Shown here piece by piece: positions 1-8,411 of a stretch of 64,000 bases of DNA (the stretch's first letter is position 1; the number at the start of each line of letters is the position of its first letter). The notes under the pieces were generated by a model. The model made no database searches and was not told the DNA's origin. It worked only from the letters and a program-made list of their open reading frames with translations. The position numbers and the translations under genes are program-made. The stretch spans positions 27,670 through 91,669 of the forward strand of contig NZ_JAAEQH010000270.1 in assembly GCF_024231755.1 (NCBI RefSeq). Direction: 5' to 3'. The stretch is from Neptuniibacter sp. (GTDB taxonomy: Bacteria; Pseudomonadota; Gammaproteobacteria; Pseudomonadales; Balneatricaceae).

Positions 1-38
1 TCATATATTTAGCTGTTAGTGATGAAAAAGGAAGAGAC

Positions 39-566
39 ATGTCAGATAGAAAAATACTTGAGGAGCTACTTGAGATTATTCCAAAGTGGGCAATTACACT
101 TTTTGTAATAGTTTGTACGGTGGTAATTATAGATGCCAGCTTTATAACAAAAGAGAGGCGTGAACTCTTCAGCTTTGGGTTTGGGCCAGCTAGTCATATT
201 GATGCGCCTCAAGGATCAGTATTACTTTTTGCTACGGAATGCCCCGAAAAGGGGTTTATTGATATTACAGAAAATCTAAAAGAACATTATTTATTTGCCG
301 ATATTTCAGTCACTGACGGGGCAAAAACCTATAAAGAATCAGGGGCACATGAGCATAATGGTGGTAAGCATGGACATGAGATAAGTGGCTCTACCAATGA
401 ATTAGGTGCAGGTTCTAAAGTTGGCCCTGCTGATAGGCCTAGGCAAGCTCCAAGGGCTGATACTACTTTAAAGGTTTCAGGTACTGCTCATGAGTCTTCA
501 CATCACCATGACGGAGGGGGTCATGGGCACAATAGAGCTGGTTTCAGGTTATGCCGTGCTACCTAA
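39..566 (+). CDS. Hypothetical membrane-anchored His-rich protein
   Basis: Unrecognised 175-residue protein. An N-terminal hydrophobic segment (about residues 17-35) would anchor it in the inner membrane with the rest outside the cytoplasm. The middle (about 57-80) and the His/Gly-rich tail (EHNGGKHGHE near 104, HESSHHHDGGGHGHN near 152) loosely recall phage tail-collar or fibre proteins, which often carry His-Gly clusters that bind metal. That resemblance is by eye only. The start is the ATG at 39, preceded by GGAAGAG. The gene is followed directly by an attC-like site, so it is read as an integron cassette gene. Its function is unknown. Confidence 0.55.
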   Translation: MSDRKILEELLEIIPKWAITLFVIVCTVVIIDASFITKERRELFSFGFGPASHIDAPQGSVLLFATECPEKGFIDITENLKEHYLFADISVTDGAKTYKESGAHEHNGGKHGHEISGSTNELGAGSKVGPADRPRQAPRADTTLKVSGTAHESSHHHDGGGHGHNRAGFRLCRAT

Positions 567-568
567 TG

Positions 569-628
569 GCCTACAAGTAGTTGTAGCGGATTGTCGTTAC
601 GCTCCTCTCCACTATGCTCAGCGTTAGC
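569..628 (+). repeat. attC-like integron recombination site
   Basis: The site lies between the stop of the first gene and the start of the nuclease-like gene. The left end reads GCCTACAAG and the right end GCGTTAGC, which matches the integron R' core (GTTRRRY type). Recombination would occur between G and TTAGC. The cassette that follows starts TTAGC and ends with GCTAAC, as expected of one cassette. Confidence 0.6.
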
Positions 629-642
629 AATCAAAGGAACCT

Positions 643-1509
643 ATGAAGCACGTAAAGTTAAAAACAATTAATCTAAAAAGCCATGCTCAACTTAATGAGA
701 AGTGGTTGCAAGATGTTATTGCTGAAGATCCAAGTGTTTTGGGCATAGGTGATGTTGTTCTTAAGGATAAAGAGCGAATTCATGCTGGTGCAGGGAGGCT
801 AGATTTATTGCTACAAGATTCAGATGGCCATGGGCGGTATGAAGTTGAGATCCAGCTAGGAGCCACAGATGAATCTCATATTATTAGAACCATAGAGTAT
901 TGGGATATAGAAAAACGAAAATATCCACAGTACGATCACACTGCAGTAATAATAGCCGAAGATATCACCAGTCGATTTTTAAATGTAGTGAGCCTGTTCA
1001 ATGGATTTATTCCTATTATGGCTATACAAGTTACAGCCATAGAAACCTCGGATGGTATTGGTCTCCAATTTACCAAAGTCCTAGATACTGTAAGGCTAGG
1101 TTATCTGGATGAAGATGAAGAAACAGCGGAACCAACAGATCGAAGTTACTGGGAAACAAAGCGCGGCACAAAGAAAACCGTCTCATTGTCAGATAAGATA
1201 CTTGATATGTCGCGTTCCTTTTCGCCATCGGTGGAATTGAATTACAACAAGCACTATATAGGTTTCACTGTTGAAGGCCGATCACTTAACTTTGCTGTTT
1301 GTAAGCCACAAAAAAACGGAATGCGTTTAGAAATAAAATTGCCTCAAACCGAAGAAATAGATCAAAAAATATCCGACTCCGACATTGATATTTTGGATTA
1401 CGATAAACGGTGGGGGTCATACAGGTTAAAACTTACGGATAGAGAAGTAGAGAGTAAATCAGAAGTTTTAACGTCATTGCTAAAGCAGGCTTATGAACTC
1501 CGTGTTTAG
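643..1509 (+). CDS. PD-(D/E)XK nuclease-like protein (integron cassette)
   Basis: 288-residue protein. The N-terminal half resembles NucS/DUF91-type PD-(D/E)XK nuclease folds: a DPSVLGIGD stretch near 29, GRLDLLL near 51 with a candidate metal-binding Asp, then EVEIQLGATDESH near 67 with the E-x-E/Q arrangement of the second catalytic strand, followed by a helix with HIIRTIEYWD. These are motif readings, not a proven activity. The C-terminal half is unrecognised. The start ATG at 643 has AAAGGA six bases upstream. The gene sits in a cassette bounded by matching sites (TTAGC at its beginning, GCTAAC at its end). Cassette genes of this kind often encode stress or defence functions, which is inference here. 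Confidence 0.6.
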   Translation: MKHVKLKTINLKSHAQLNEKWLQDVIAEDPSVLGIGDVVLKDKERIHAGAGRLDLLLQDSDGHGRYEVEIQLGATDESHIIRTIEYWDIEKRKYPQYDHTAVIIAEDITSRFLNVVSLFNGFIPIMAIQVTAIETSDGIGLQFTKVLDTVRLGYLDEDEETAEPTDRSYWETKRGTKKTVSLSDKILDMSRSFSPSVELNYNKHYIGFTVEGRSLNFAVCKPQKNGMRLEIKLPQTEEIDQKISDSDIDILDYDKRWGSYRLKLTDREVESKSEVLTSLLKQAYELRV

Positions 1510-1510
1510 T

Positions 1511-1583
1511 GCTAACAAGGCGCTGCTAGGGACAAACTAAACTTACACTGCGCTTTGGTTTGCCCAAGAGCGCGGCGTTAGGC
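1511..1583 (+). repeat. attC site (integron)
   Basis: The best attC in the window, about 73 bases. It begins GCTAACAAGG (R'') and ends GCGTTAGGC (R'). Internal self-complementary stretches (CGCTGC..., GCGCTTTGG / CCAAGAGCGC) would form the folded single-strand structure used by integron integrases. Its R'' complements the TTAGC that opens the same cassette at about 624. Confidence 0.75.
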
Positions 1584-1598
1584 TGCAAGGAAATCATC

Positions 1599-1853
1599 AT
1601 GTCTAACTCAACCATCTTTTTACTATTCGCTATAGCTATCTTCGTTATTTGTTTATATTTTTTTGTTCCTCGCTATCTGGAACATAAACTCTCTATTCGT
1701 GAGTATGAAGAAAAGTGTAAATATGCCGAGGACAAACCCCATATTGAAAAACCCTGGAGGCCAACTGCCGTTAACGGGTATGCCAAATCTAAATTTTTCA
1801 CAGCCCTCAGTCTATTCACTCTTATTTTTTCACTTATTTGGGAGTTCACCTAG
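1599..1853 (+). CDS. Small two-TM membrane protein (integron cassette)
   Basis: Unrecognised 84-residue protein with two predicted membrane spans, about residues 5-25 (FLLFAIAIFVICLYFFV) and 66-82 (FTALSLFTLIFSLIW). The charged loop between them is rich in Lys and Glu. I chose the ATG at 1599 (MSNSTIF...), because an earlier in-frame start would lie inside the attC. The cassette begins TTAGGC (1578) and is followed after the stop by GCCTAATAA, the exact complement, which supports it being one cassette. Function unknown. Confidence 0.6.
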   Translation: MSNSTIFLLFAIAIFVICLYFFVPRYLEHKLSIREYEEKCKYAEDKPHIEKPWRPTAVNGYAKSKFFTALSLFTLIFSLIWEFT

Positions 1854-1855
1854 CA

Positions 1856-1925
1856 GCCTAATAAATTGCTAAAGTCGTTCGTAAATTCAGTGGGGCAGGC
1901 TATGCTGCCAGCTTGCTTAGCAAGG
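1856..1925 (+). repeat. Degenerate attC remnant
   Basis: Begins GCCTAATAA, complementary to the TTAGGC that opens this cassette, so it is the R'' end of its attC. A good right-hand GTTRRRY core is missing. The region ends with TTGCTTAGCAA instead, so the site looks decayed or rearranged. Confidence 0.4.
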
Positions 1926-1951
1926 GCTTATATGTTTCAGATAGGGTATTT

Positions 1952-2458
1952 ATGCGTCGACAAATAAACCAACAAGAACTTGAGTTTTATTACTTACAAA
2001 CTGGAGAGGCTGTTTGGCAACTTCAATATGTCGAAGAGGCTCTTTGCAAGTTCTATATCATCTTCTGTATTAGGTTTAATACTAATGGTGTTACAAGGGA
2101 AAATGCTGAGTATAAGTTGTCCCAAATAAACAAAAAAACATTAGGTCAATTAATTGGGTTACTCGATAGCGTGGGAAATGTTCCAAATAGTTTTATGATA
2201 AAACTAAGAAAATTCAATAATGAAAGAAAATGGCTTATCCATAACTCACTGCGTGAAAATGGTAATGACTTATATACGGAACAAGGAAGAAATGATTTTG
2301 CAATTAAAGTTGTGAGCTTCAACAGAATGGCAAAAGAAATTCATGACCAATCTGCTGATATCATAATGAAATTAGTAACTAGGTCTGGTTATGCGACTGA
2401 ACAGGAAATAATTCAAATGGCGTTGAAAGAAATCAACGATCATAAAGGAAACGTATAA
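1952..2458 (+). CDS. Hypothetical protein
   Basis: Unrecognised 168-residue, probably cytoplasmic and mostly helical protein (MRRQINQQELEFYYLQ...). The sequence around residues 85-110 (MIKLRKFNNERKWLIHNSLREN) resembles the R-N-x(3)-H helix pattern seen in several HEPN-like or DUF families, but this is too weak to assign. The ATG at 1952 is preferred to earlier in-frame starts that fall in the degenerate attC region. AT-rich like its neighbours and on the same strand, consistent with cassette DNA. Confidence 0.5.
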   Translation: MRRQINQQELEFYYLQTGEAVWQLQYVEEALCKFYIIFCIRFNTNGVTRENAEYKLSQINKKTLGQLIGLLDSVGNVPNSFMIKLRKFNNERKWLIHNSLRENGNDLYTEQGRNDFAIKVVSFNRMAKEIHDQSADIIMKLVTRSGYATEQEIIQMALKEINDHKGNV

Positions 2459-2520
2459 TAAGTAAAGTCATCCAATGCATAATGGGCGGCTGCTTTGAAC
2501 TTTATACGTAAGGGTGTTGT

Positions 2521-3015
2521 ATGGAGAAAATTTGGCAAAACCTTGAAGACCCTTCTTGGTGGTTTACAGGGATCTTTTTTGTTTTAGTAGGCCTTTTCTT
2601 GACCAAGCTGGTTTTCAACTGGATCCCCTTTGTTTGGAGTAAAATATCTGTATATATACCAACTATAAACCGAAAATTTCATAGATGGCACGAAAAGCGA
2701 GTCCTGATTAGGATCAAGATTACTAGGCAAAAAGACATGAGAATAAATTGGCTAATAGGGCGCTATTGGGCCATGTTCCTGTTTTGTTATATTTGCATGG
2801 GACTTGCTTTTATATACTTTGCCGTTTCTGAAAATGTAGTGATTGCGGGAACATCAATTAGCTACAAATGGATTGTCCTTGTCCCGCTGTATGCTTTGAT
2901 GATCAGCGTTGGTATACATAAGAGAACACTTTTTAGAATAATGAATGCAAATCATCGCTGGAAATGTCTCACAAATAAATCCAGAAGGGATCGAGTTGGC
3001 GAGTCTCTGATTTAG
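2521..3015 (+). CDS. Three-TM hypothetical membrane protein
   Basis: Unrecognised 164-residue inner-membrane protein. Hydrophobic segments lie at about residues 13-35 (WWFTGIFFVLVGLFL), 84-103 (MFLFCYICMGLAFIYF) and 117-135 (WIVLVPLYALMISVG). A basic cytoplasmic loop lies between the first two. The start ATG at 2521 follows TAAGGGTGTTGT. No attC separates it from the preceding gene, so the two may form one fused cassette. Function unknown. Confidence 0.5.
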   Translation: MEKIWQNLEDPSWWFTGIFFVLVGLFLTKLVFNWIPFVWSKISVYIPTINRKFHRWHEKRVLIRIKITRQKDMRINWLIGRYWAMFLFCYICMGLAFIYFAVSENVVIAGTSISYKWIVLVPLYALMISVGIHKRTLFRIMNANHRWKCLTNKSRRDRVGESLI

Positions 3016-3037
3016 AGTGTTACGTTTAAGGAATAAT

Positions 3038-3337
3038 ATGGAATACGAAAAATCTAAAGAGTTTGTTTTTCTCCTTGATAACGGTGAGTTTGCGATCCCA
3101 GTGAAGGTTGAAAATCAAGATTCTAAAAATGTAAGTTTTCGGTCTGCACCTCAATCTATTAATAAATTGGGTACCAACTGGGCCGAGAATGAAGTTGAGT
3201 TATCTGAGAAAAAAATGATTGAAGATGTCCTTCATAAGCATAGAAGAACTAGATGCATAAGTCCGTCAAAACCTAAACCAAGTTTAAAGGGCCCTAACTC
3301 TAGAGATGTCCAAGCAGTGTATATACTTCGAAAATAA
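3038..3337 (+). CDS. Hypothetical protein (last cassette gene)
   Basis: Unrecognised 99-residue protein with a basic C-terminus (HKHRRTRCISPSKPKPSLK). The start ATG at 3038 is preferred over an upstream in-frame start because it follows AAGGAATAAT. The gene is immediately followed by an attC-like remnant, so it is the last gene of the array before core chromosomal DNA. Confidence 0.45.
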   Translation: MEYEKSKEFVFLLDNGEFAIPVKVENQDSKNVSFRSAPQSINKLGTNWAENEVELSEKKMIEDVLHKHRRTRCISPSKPKPSLKGPNSRDVQAVYILRK

Positions 3338-3339
3338 AC

Positions 3340-3386
3340 ATAACAAGCCCAGCCAGCATCGCTCCCTGCGGTCGCTGGACCTCGTT
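3340..3386 (+). repeat. Truncated attC-like end of cassette array
   Basis: ATAACAAGC followed by a stem of the type CCAGC...GCTGG with GCTCCCTGCGGTCG between, the typical left half of a long attC. The right half runs into the DUF1223 gene without a clear GTTRRRY core. It marks the border between cassette array and core DNA. Confidence 0.5.
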
Positions 3387-4145
3387 TCATTTGGCCACTG
3401 TTGGCGGATACTTCTCATTATTTAACCAATTCCCCGTAACCTGCAGCGGAGTTTGATCTCGTGGTGATACCCAAACTACCAGAGCTTTACGGTTGGGAGA
3501 TCTAAATTCAGGCAGTGTAAATTCCCATTGATAATCTAACTGGGCTTTCTGTTGTTTATCTAACACAACAAACTGATGTTTAAGTAACCGGCCATGGTTT
3601 TCACCTGCGGTTACTTTGCTGCTCAGATCAAAACCTAATACAGCTATATGTGCAATCAGTGTTTGATGTGCCCTTGTGGGCTGATAAGTCACAATAAGCT
3701 GATTATTGTCCAGCTCAGCCGTTAGTTTTCCGCCATTTGCTTTCTGCTGTTGAGGGTAATCTCTACGTTGGAAGAACCCACGCCATTCTTTGCCGTCTAC
3801 AAACCACCCTGGGGTATAAACGCTGCGGCTTTTGCCTAAACGCCGGTAGTTGTATTGTCGCGCTTTAAATTCTGGTTGGGCAAAACGGTCAGGCCAGCCG
3901 ATGTAATCCCAGTAGTCTACGTGAAAGGCGATAGGAACATATTTCTTCCATAGATCAGGGGAGTTCACCAGCTTCGCTAGATGATTGTCAGCAGGAGGGC
4001 AGCTGGAACAGCCTTCAGAGGTGTAGAGTTCTATTAGCAAGGGCGGGGTGCCTTGTTGCTCAAATATCTGAACTGCATGAGTGTGCATTGAAGTTAGATA
4101 AAAGCTGAGTGATAGCAGTAATGCTGTTAAGTGGCGGAATTTCAT
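3387..4145 (-). CDS. DUF1223 secreted thioredoxin-like protein
   Basis: 252-residue DUF1223 family protein. The N-terminus is a signal peptide (basic start, hydrophobic segment to about residue 24, cleavage near THA-VQ), so it acts outside the cytoplasm. The mature protein opens with the family motif LIELYTSEGCSSCPPAD near residue 37, a CxxC pair in a thioredoxin-like fold. HVDYWDYIGWPDRFA near 74 is also typical. The biochemical role of the family is not established; a redox function is inferred from CxxC. It is transcribed toward the cassette array. GGAGGGCC lies upstream of the ATG. Confidence 0.85.
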   Translation of the reverse strand: MKFRHLTALLLSLSFYLTSMHTHAVQIFEQQGTPPLLIELYTSEGCSSCPPADNHLAKLVNSPDLWKKYVPIAFHVDYWDYIGWPDRFAQPEFKARQYNYRRLGKSRSVYTPGWFVDGKEWRGFFQRRDYPQQQKANGGKLTAELDNNQLIVTYQPTRAHQTLIAHIAVLGFDLSSKVTAGENHGRLLKHQFVVLDKQQKAQLDYQWEFTLPEFRSPNRKALVVWVSPRDQTPLQVTGNWLNNEKYPPTVAK

Positions 4146-4227
4146 GGTGTGGCCCTCCGATTGCTTTCAGACTGCAACGTGAGAGGGAAGTTCATTAGTT
4201 GGCTTCTTTCAAATCCAAATAGCGCAC

Positions 4228-4256
4228 ATAAAAAAACCGGCCCAAGGGGGCCGGCT
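4228..4256 (-). terminator. Rho-independent terminator
   Basis: Perfect 7-bp GC stem CCGGCCC / GGGCCGG with loop AAGG (4237-4254). It is flanked on the low-coordinate side by a run of seven A, which is a T-run on the minus strand. It ends the minus-strand transcript of the DUF5610-like gene. Confidence 0.85.
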
Positions 4257-4286
4257 TCAAGTTTTCGCAGCGATTAAGAAGGGGGG

Positions 4287-5453
4287 TTAATCGTCTGCGT
4301 CGTCCTGATCAAACCGGGTCATCAAATCTTTGAGAAGATCGAAGTTACCATCCAGTTTGCTCTGGGATTCTTCATCTGCATCCTTGTAACGGATATCCTG
4401 ATGGACCAGTTGATCCAGCAGGTCTGCCCCGAACAACCGGCTATTCTCAAGGAAGCCCAGAGCTGGGTTATCCATGAATTTATCCATGTTGTTCATCAGC
4501 TGACCCAGATGGCGGCCATTATCACCTAATGGGTTGTCCATCTGCTGAACTTGTTCGTACGCAGTTACGGCTGAGTAGCTCGCTGACTGGGTCATAGTTA
4601 CATTCAAGTTCATCAATTGGGATTTGTCCATCTCCAATTCAGTTGCTTGTTCAAAAGCTTCCTGAACATCACCGCTGTAAAAGTCTTCAGCGATCAGGTT
4701 GATGTCCTGAATCAGGCTTTGTAGCGCTTCCAGTTCATCTTCGTTAAGATCACCTTCCACACTAAAGCGATAGTTACTGCTGGCGTTACGTTCTATACCG
4801 TAAGATACGGCGCTGCTGTCGCCATCACTGTAGGCGCCAAGGGATTTGGTTTGGCTTGCTTCGCTGTTAAAACGAATAGAAACCTTGTCGCCTTCTTTGG
4901 TCATTACATCTAGCGAGAATGATTCAGCTTTTGAGTAACGTTCAGCTGCAGAAATAGAGACCTGTCTGGACGGCGCTGTTTCACTATTTGGATTAGGCGC
5001 AAGGCCAGCCAACGCTTCGAACGTCAGGTCGTGGGTTTGATCGATGGTTGTCTGAATATCAGGGGTAAGCATGTTCAGATCTTCAAGGATCTTGGTCGCT
5101 TCATCGAAGCCTTTCTGTACACCGGAAAGGGCTGCCTGATACATACTGTCAAGGTCAGCATCAGACGCGCCACGTGCACGTGCCTGTTCCAGCCCTTGAG
5201 CAACAAAATTGGAAATTCGGGATGCAACTTTCTCTGGAGAATAATCATTGGCGTCGAGACCTTTCATCTCCGACACGCTCATTCCAGGAATGTTCTCTGC
5301 TAATTTAGCGACTAACTGATCTGCCGCAGATGCCGAACGACCGCTACTATCTTTACCATCAGCAAAACCACCAGTAACCAGCGCTTCCTGACGAACCTGT
5401 GTATACGCTGTATGGCTGCTAAGTAGAACTTGCACGGTGTATTCCTCCGACAA
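4287..5453 (-). CDS. DUF5610-like cytoplasmic protein
   Basis: 388-residue soluble, acidic protein with no signal peptide or membrane span. Residues about 40-150 (YSPEKVASRISNFVAQGLEQAR..., then YQAALSGVQKGFDEATKILEDL) match my recollection of the DUF5610 helical domain found in marine gammaproteobacteria and Pseudomonas. The rest is a beta/helical region without recognised motifs, and the tail is Asp-rich. It is monocistronic: the start ATG has AGGAGG-like sequence upstream (RC of CCTCC at 5446-5450), and a strong terminator follows. Function unknown. Confidence 0.65.
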   Translation of the reverse strand: MSEEYTVQVLLSSHTAYTQVRQEALVTGGFADGKDSSGRSASAADQLVAKLAENIPGMSVSEMKGLDANDYSPEKVASRISNFVAQGLEQARARGASDADLDSMYQAALSGVQKGFDEATKILEDLNMLTPDIQTTIDQTHDLTFEALAGLAPNPNSETAPSRQVSISAAERYSKAESFSLDVMTKEGDKVSIRFNSEASQTKSLGAYSDGDSSAVSYGIERNASSNYRFSVEGDLNEDELEALQSLIQDINLIAEDFYSGDVQEAFEQATELEMDKSQLMNLNVTMTQSASYSAVTAYEQVQQMDNPLGDNGRHLGQLMNNMDKFMDNPALGFLENSRLFGADLLDQLVHQDIRYKDADEESQSKLDGNFDLLKDLMTRFDQDDADD

Positions 5454-5668
5454 ATGGATATATGTATCCGTTGTTAATGGTTTTAAGGTTATCGTCCGCC
5501 ATTGGATATTCTTTAAGCAAAGATCTGAAATGTGAAATCGTTTCAGGTTGTTTTTTGATCAGAAACGCTAAAGGACTTATCCATTCAAGAGTTTAGCTTA
5601 GCAGACAAAAATTAATCCTAACTGAAGTAATCTGAAGAACTTTCGTGTTGCTTTTCTTCCTGTTTGGG

Positions 5669-7651
5669 CTATTTGCCAGAGAGAAGAATGGCTTCACCAA
5701 TATCGATCTTATCTGATGGACCTTGAAGCACGACGATGTCGCCATCTTCCAGTTGAGTGCCTCCATCCGGATCATGGATGGAGTGATTATGGCGACGGAT
5801 CATGGCGACATTCATTTGGTATTTCGCCAGGGGTAGCTCACGTAACACTTTCCCTCGGGCGAAGCTGGCTTCGTTAAGTGGAACCGGGTGCAGGATCTCT
5901 TTTACGCGGCCGCTCTGGTCAACTTTGTCGGAATGCTGGCCATGATAGTAACCATGCAGCATATGGTAACGTTCAGCACGAACCTGATTGATCTGCTTTT
6001 CGATCTCCTGATGGGAAACCGAGAGTAGCGACAAAACATGAGAGACCAGCATTAGGCTGCCTTCCAGCGCTTCTGGGATAACCTCAGTGGCACCTGCCTG
6101 TTGGAAGGATTCCAGAGAGGAGTCATCTTTGGTGCGGACCAGAATAGGTAGATTTGAGAATTTGCTTCTCAGATGTTTAAGCGCGATCAGAGATTCGTCT
6201 GCATCTGGGAAACTCAGAATCAACATACGTGCTCTGTCTGCCCCCAAGGCACTGATAATATCTTCCCGTTTGGCGTCGCCAAAACAGATGTTCTCGCCTG
6301 CTGTGGATGCTTCCATTACACGTACAGGGTCATTATCCACCACGATGTAGGGGATGTTCATAGGTTCCAGAAAACGGGTGATAACCTGACCTACACGGCC
6401 AAAGCCACATATAATCACATGATCCTGCAGAGAGTGGCTGGCAACCTCAAGGGCTTCAGGCAGGTTATCGTGGTTCTCTTCAGGGTGTTTACGATGCAAC
6501 CAGCGGCTGAGCCGGTCAGTGTGGTTCATCATCACCGGAGTGATGATCATACTGATAATAATCGTTGTAACGGCGATAGCGTTTACATCAGGGGCGATCA
6601 GGTTATTACCCAGCGCCAGTGCTAACAGTGCAAAACCGAACTCGCCGCCCTGGCTTAAACTTAATCCGGCCCTAAGGGAGTTAGCGGGATCTTTGTGTAA
6701 TAGGCTACCGATGATGGTGATCAGTAGGGTTTTAACTACGATCAAACCGATTGTGAAGAATACTACCCAGTACCAGTTTTCCATCAGAGCAACCAGATCC
6801 AGCTGCATGCCTACAGAGACAAAGAACAACCCTAGCAGTACATCGCGGAAAGGACGTATATCAGCCTCTAACTGATAACGATAGTGGCTTTCGCCCAGCA
6901 TCATTCCTGCCAGGAAACCACCCAGTGCCATAGATAGACCTGCAGCATGGGTGATCCATGCGGCGAGCAGGGCAGCCGCGAGGGTGGTTAGTACAAAGAC
7001 ATCACTTGATCCGCTGTTGGCTGATTCATGGAAAAGCATCGGCATAATGATTCTGCCAACCAGCAGCAAAATGATCAGCAGGGTTGCGCCTTCCAGTAGC
7101 ATAAGTGCAACGCTGGCTGAGTCGATATCATTATTCTGCCCACCCAAGGCAGGTATCAGAATCAGGAAGAATACGGCGGCCAGATCCTGAAAGATCAGGG
7201 TTCCTACCGAAAGTTGGCCATGGGCTGTATCCAGCTCATTACGCTGTATAAGCTCCCGGCTTACTATGGCGGTGGAGGAGAGAGATAAGGCGCCGGCAAT
7301 AACCAGCGCGGTTGTCATGTTCTGGTTTAGCAGTAGGCAGATGCCGATAAGAATCGCTGAGGTTAGGATGACCTGGAGGCTGCCTAAGCCAAATACCGCT
7401 TTGCGCATGGCGAACATGCGCGAGACTGAGAACTCCAGCCCTAGCATAAAGAGCAGGAAAACCACCCCCAGTTCACTAAGCAGCTCGATGCTGTGAACAT
7501 CTTCAACAATTCCGATACTGTATGGGCCGACTAGAGCGCCGACACTCAGATAGGCGAGTAGTGGGGGAAGTTGGATACGACGAAACAGGGTTGTGGCAAT
7601 GACTGCACAACAAAGAATGACCAGAAACTGCTCAAAGAAACCCTGCGTCAT
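5669..7651 (-). CDS. KefB/KefC-like cation/proton antiporter (CPA2)
   Basis: 660-residue inner-membrane monovalent cation:proton antiporter-2. The Na_H_Exchanger domain with about 12 membrane spans occupies residues 1-390. A TrkA-N (RCK) nucleotide-binding domain begins near 415 with HVIICGFGRVGQ (GxGxxG). A TrkA-C domain follows at about 570-655 (MIRRHNHSIHDPDGG...LEDGDIVVLQGP). The family exports K+ or Na+ in exchange for H+ and is gated by ligands on the RCK domain. The exact ion and any glutathione control cannot be read from sequence. It is slightly longer than E. coli KefC (620). It is downstream of, and in line with, the DUF2058 gene (34-base gap), so co-transcription is possible. Confidence 0.85.
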   Translation of the reverse strand: MTQGFFEQFLVILCCAVIATTLFRRIQLPPLLAYLSVGALVGPYSIGIVEDVHSIELLSELGVVFLLFMLGLEFSVSRMFAMRKAVFGLGSLQVILTSAILIGICLLLNQNMTTALVIAGALSLSSTAIVSRELIQRNELDTAHGQLSVGTLIFQDLAAVFFLILIPALGGQNNDIDSASVALMLLEGATLLIILLLVGRIIMPMLFHESANSGSSDVFVLTTLAAALLAAWITHAAGLSMALGGFLAGMMLGESHYRYQLEADIRPFRDVLLGLFFVSVGMQLDLVALMENWYWVVFFTIGLIVVKTLLITIIGSLLHKDPANSLRAGLSLSQGGEFGFALLALALGNNLIAPDVNAIAVTTIIISMIITPVMMNHTDRLSRWLHRKHPEENHDNLPEALEVASHSLQDHVIICGFGRVGQVITRFLEPMNIPYIVVDNDPVRVMEASTAGENICFGDAKREDIISALGADRARMLILSFPDADESLIALKHLRSKFSNLPILVRTKDDSSLESFQQAGATEVIPEALEGSLMLVSHVLSLLSVSHQEIEKQINQVRAERYHMLHGYYHGQHSDKVDQSGRVKEILHPVPLNEASFARGKVLRELPLAKYQMNVAMIRRHNHSIHDPDGGTQLEDGDIVVLQGPSDKIDIGEAILLSGK

Positions 7652-7685
7652 CGTATTAAATATCCTTTTACCTGATTAAGGGCGG

Positions 7686-8243
7686 CTACCACATCAGATC
7701 ATCAGGGATCTTGTAATCTGCATATGGATCATCCTCTTCAGGCTCCTCTTCAGGCTGAACGCGGATGACGAAGTCCGGGTGGCGTTGCTCAATCTTTTCC
7801 GCAAACTTGTCTGGGATTAGATAAAACTTCTCATCCAGAACAGCGATAGCGACCTGACCACGAATAATCTGGCCCTGTAGCTCTTCAGTTACATAAAGTG
7901 TTTTTACTTTCTTATCGTAAGCAAAGTTATGGCTGACTTCGGCATTTTCAGGGATATTCAGCTTTTGTTGCGTAATCATCTGACGGCACTGGGCTTCGAT
8001 CTCTCGGTTACGACGCTCTTCATCGCGCTGTCTATTCAACTCGCGATCGTGCTCTTGTTTCTCTTTGCGCTGCTTCTCTAGTTCCTGCTGTTTCAATGCT
8101 TGCTCGTTAACAACAGTCTGACCAGACTTACGTGCTTTGTTAGCCTGTTTCTTCTTTTTACGTTTCTCAGTATCAGCTTGTTTAGCTTTCTTCTGATCAA
8201 CCAGACCCATATTTAACAGTTGGTCTTTTAGTGAACCCGCCAT
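7686..8243 (-). CDS. DUF2058 family protein (YaiL-like)
   Basis: 185-residue cytoplasmic protein of the DUF2058 family. The highly charged N-terminal half (residues 15-95, runs of Lys/Gln/Glu/Arg) is a predicted coiled coil. The C-terminal half (HNFAYDKKVKTLYVTEELQGQIIRGQVAIAV) is the conserved globular part, ending DDLMW. E. coli YaiL of this family has been described as nucleoid-associated, but its function is poorly defined. It is divergent from srkA. Confidence 0.8.
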   Translation of the reverse strand: MAGSLKDQLLNMGLVDQKKAKQADTEKRKKKKQANKARKSGQTVVNEQALKQQELEKQRKEKQEHDRELNRQRDEERRNREIEAQCRQMITQQKLNIPENAEVSHNFAYDKKVKTLYVTEELQGQIIRGQVAIAVLDEKFYLIPDKFAEKIEQRHPDFVIRVQPEEEPEEDDPYADYKIPDDLMW

Positions 8244-8411
8244 AACTAATTCTTCTACCGTCTCTAACCATTCAAATTTCCAATAGGAAAACTATAACAA
8301 AAAGTTTTGGTTTCAACGCGTTATATTGCTTTGTTTTACAAAATTTCTAATGCTTGAAGCTACTTTTAAATAAGCGTAGTCTGCCCATCCACTTAACTTT
8401 TTGGTGCCAAC

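Noticed and set aside
5031..7496. Several plus-strand ORFs across the DUF5610-like and antiporter genes
   Set aside because: They are shadows of well-supported minus-strand genes and lack motifs of their own.
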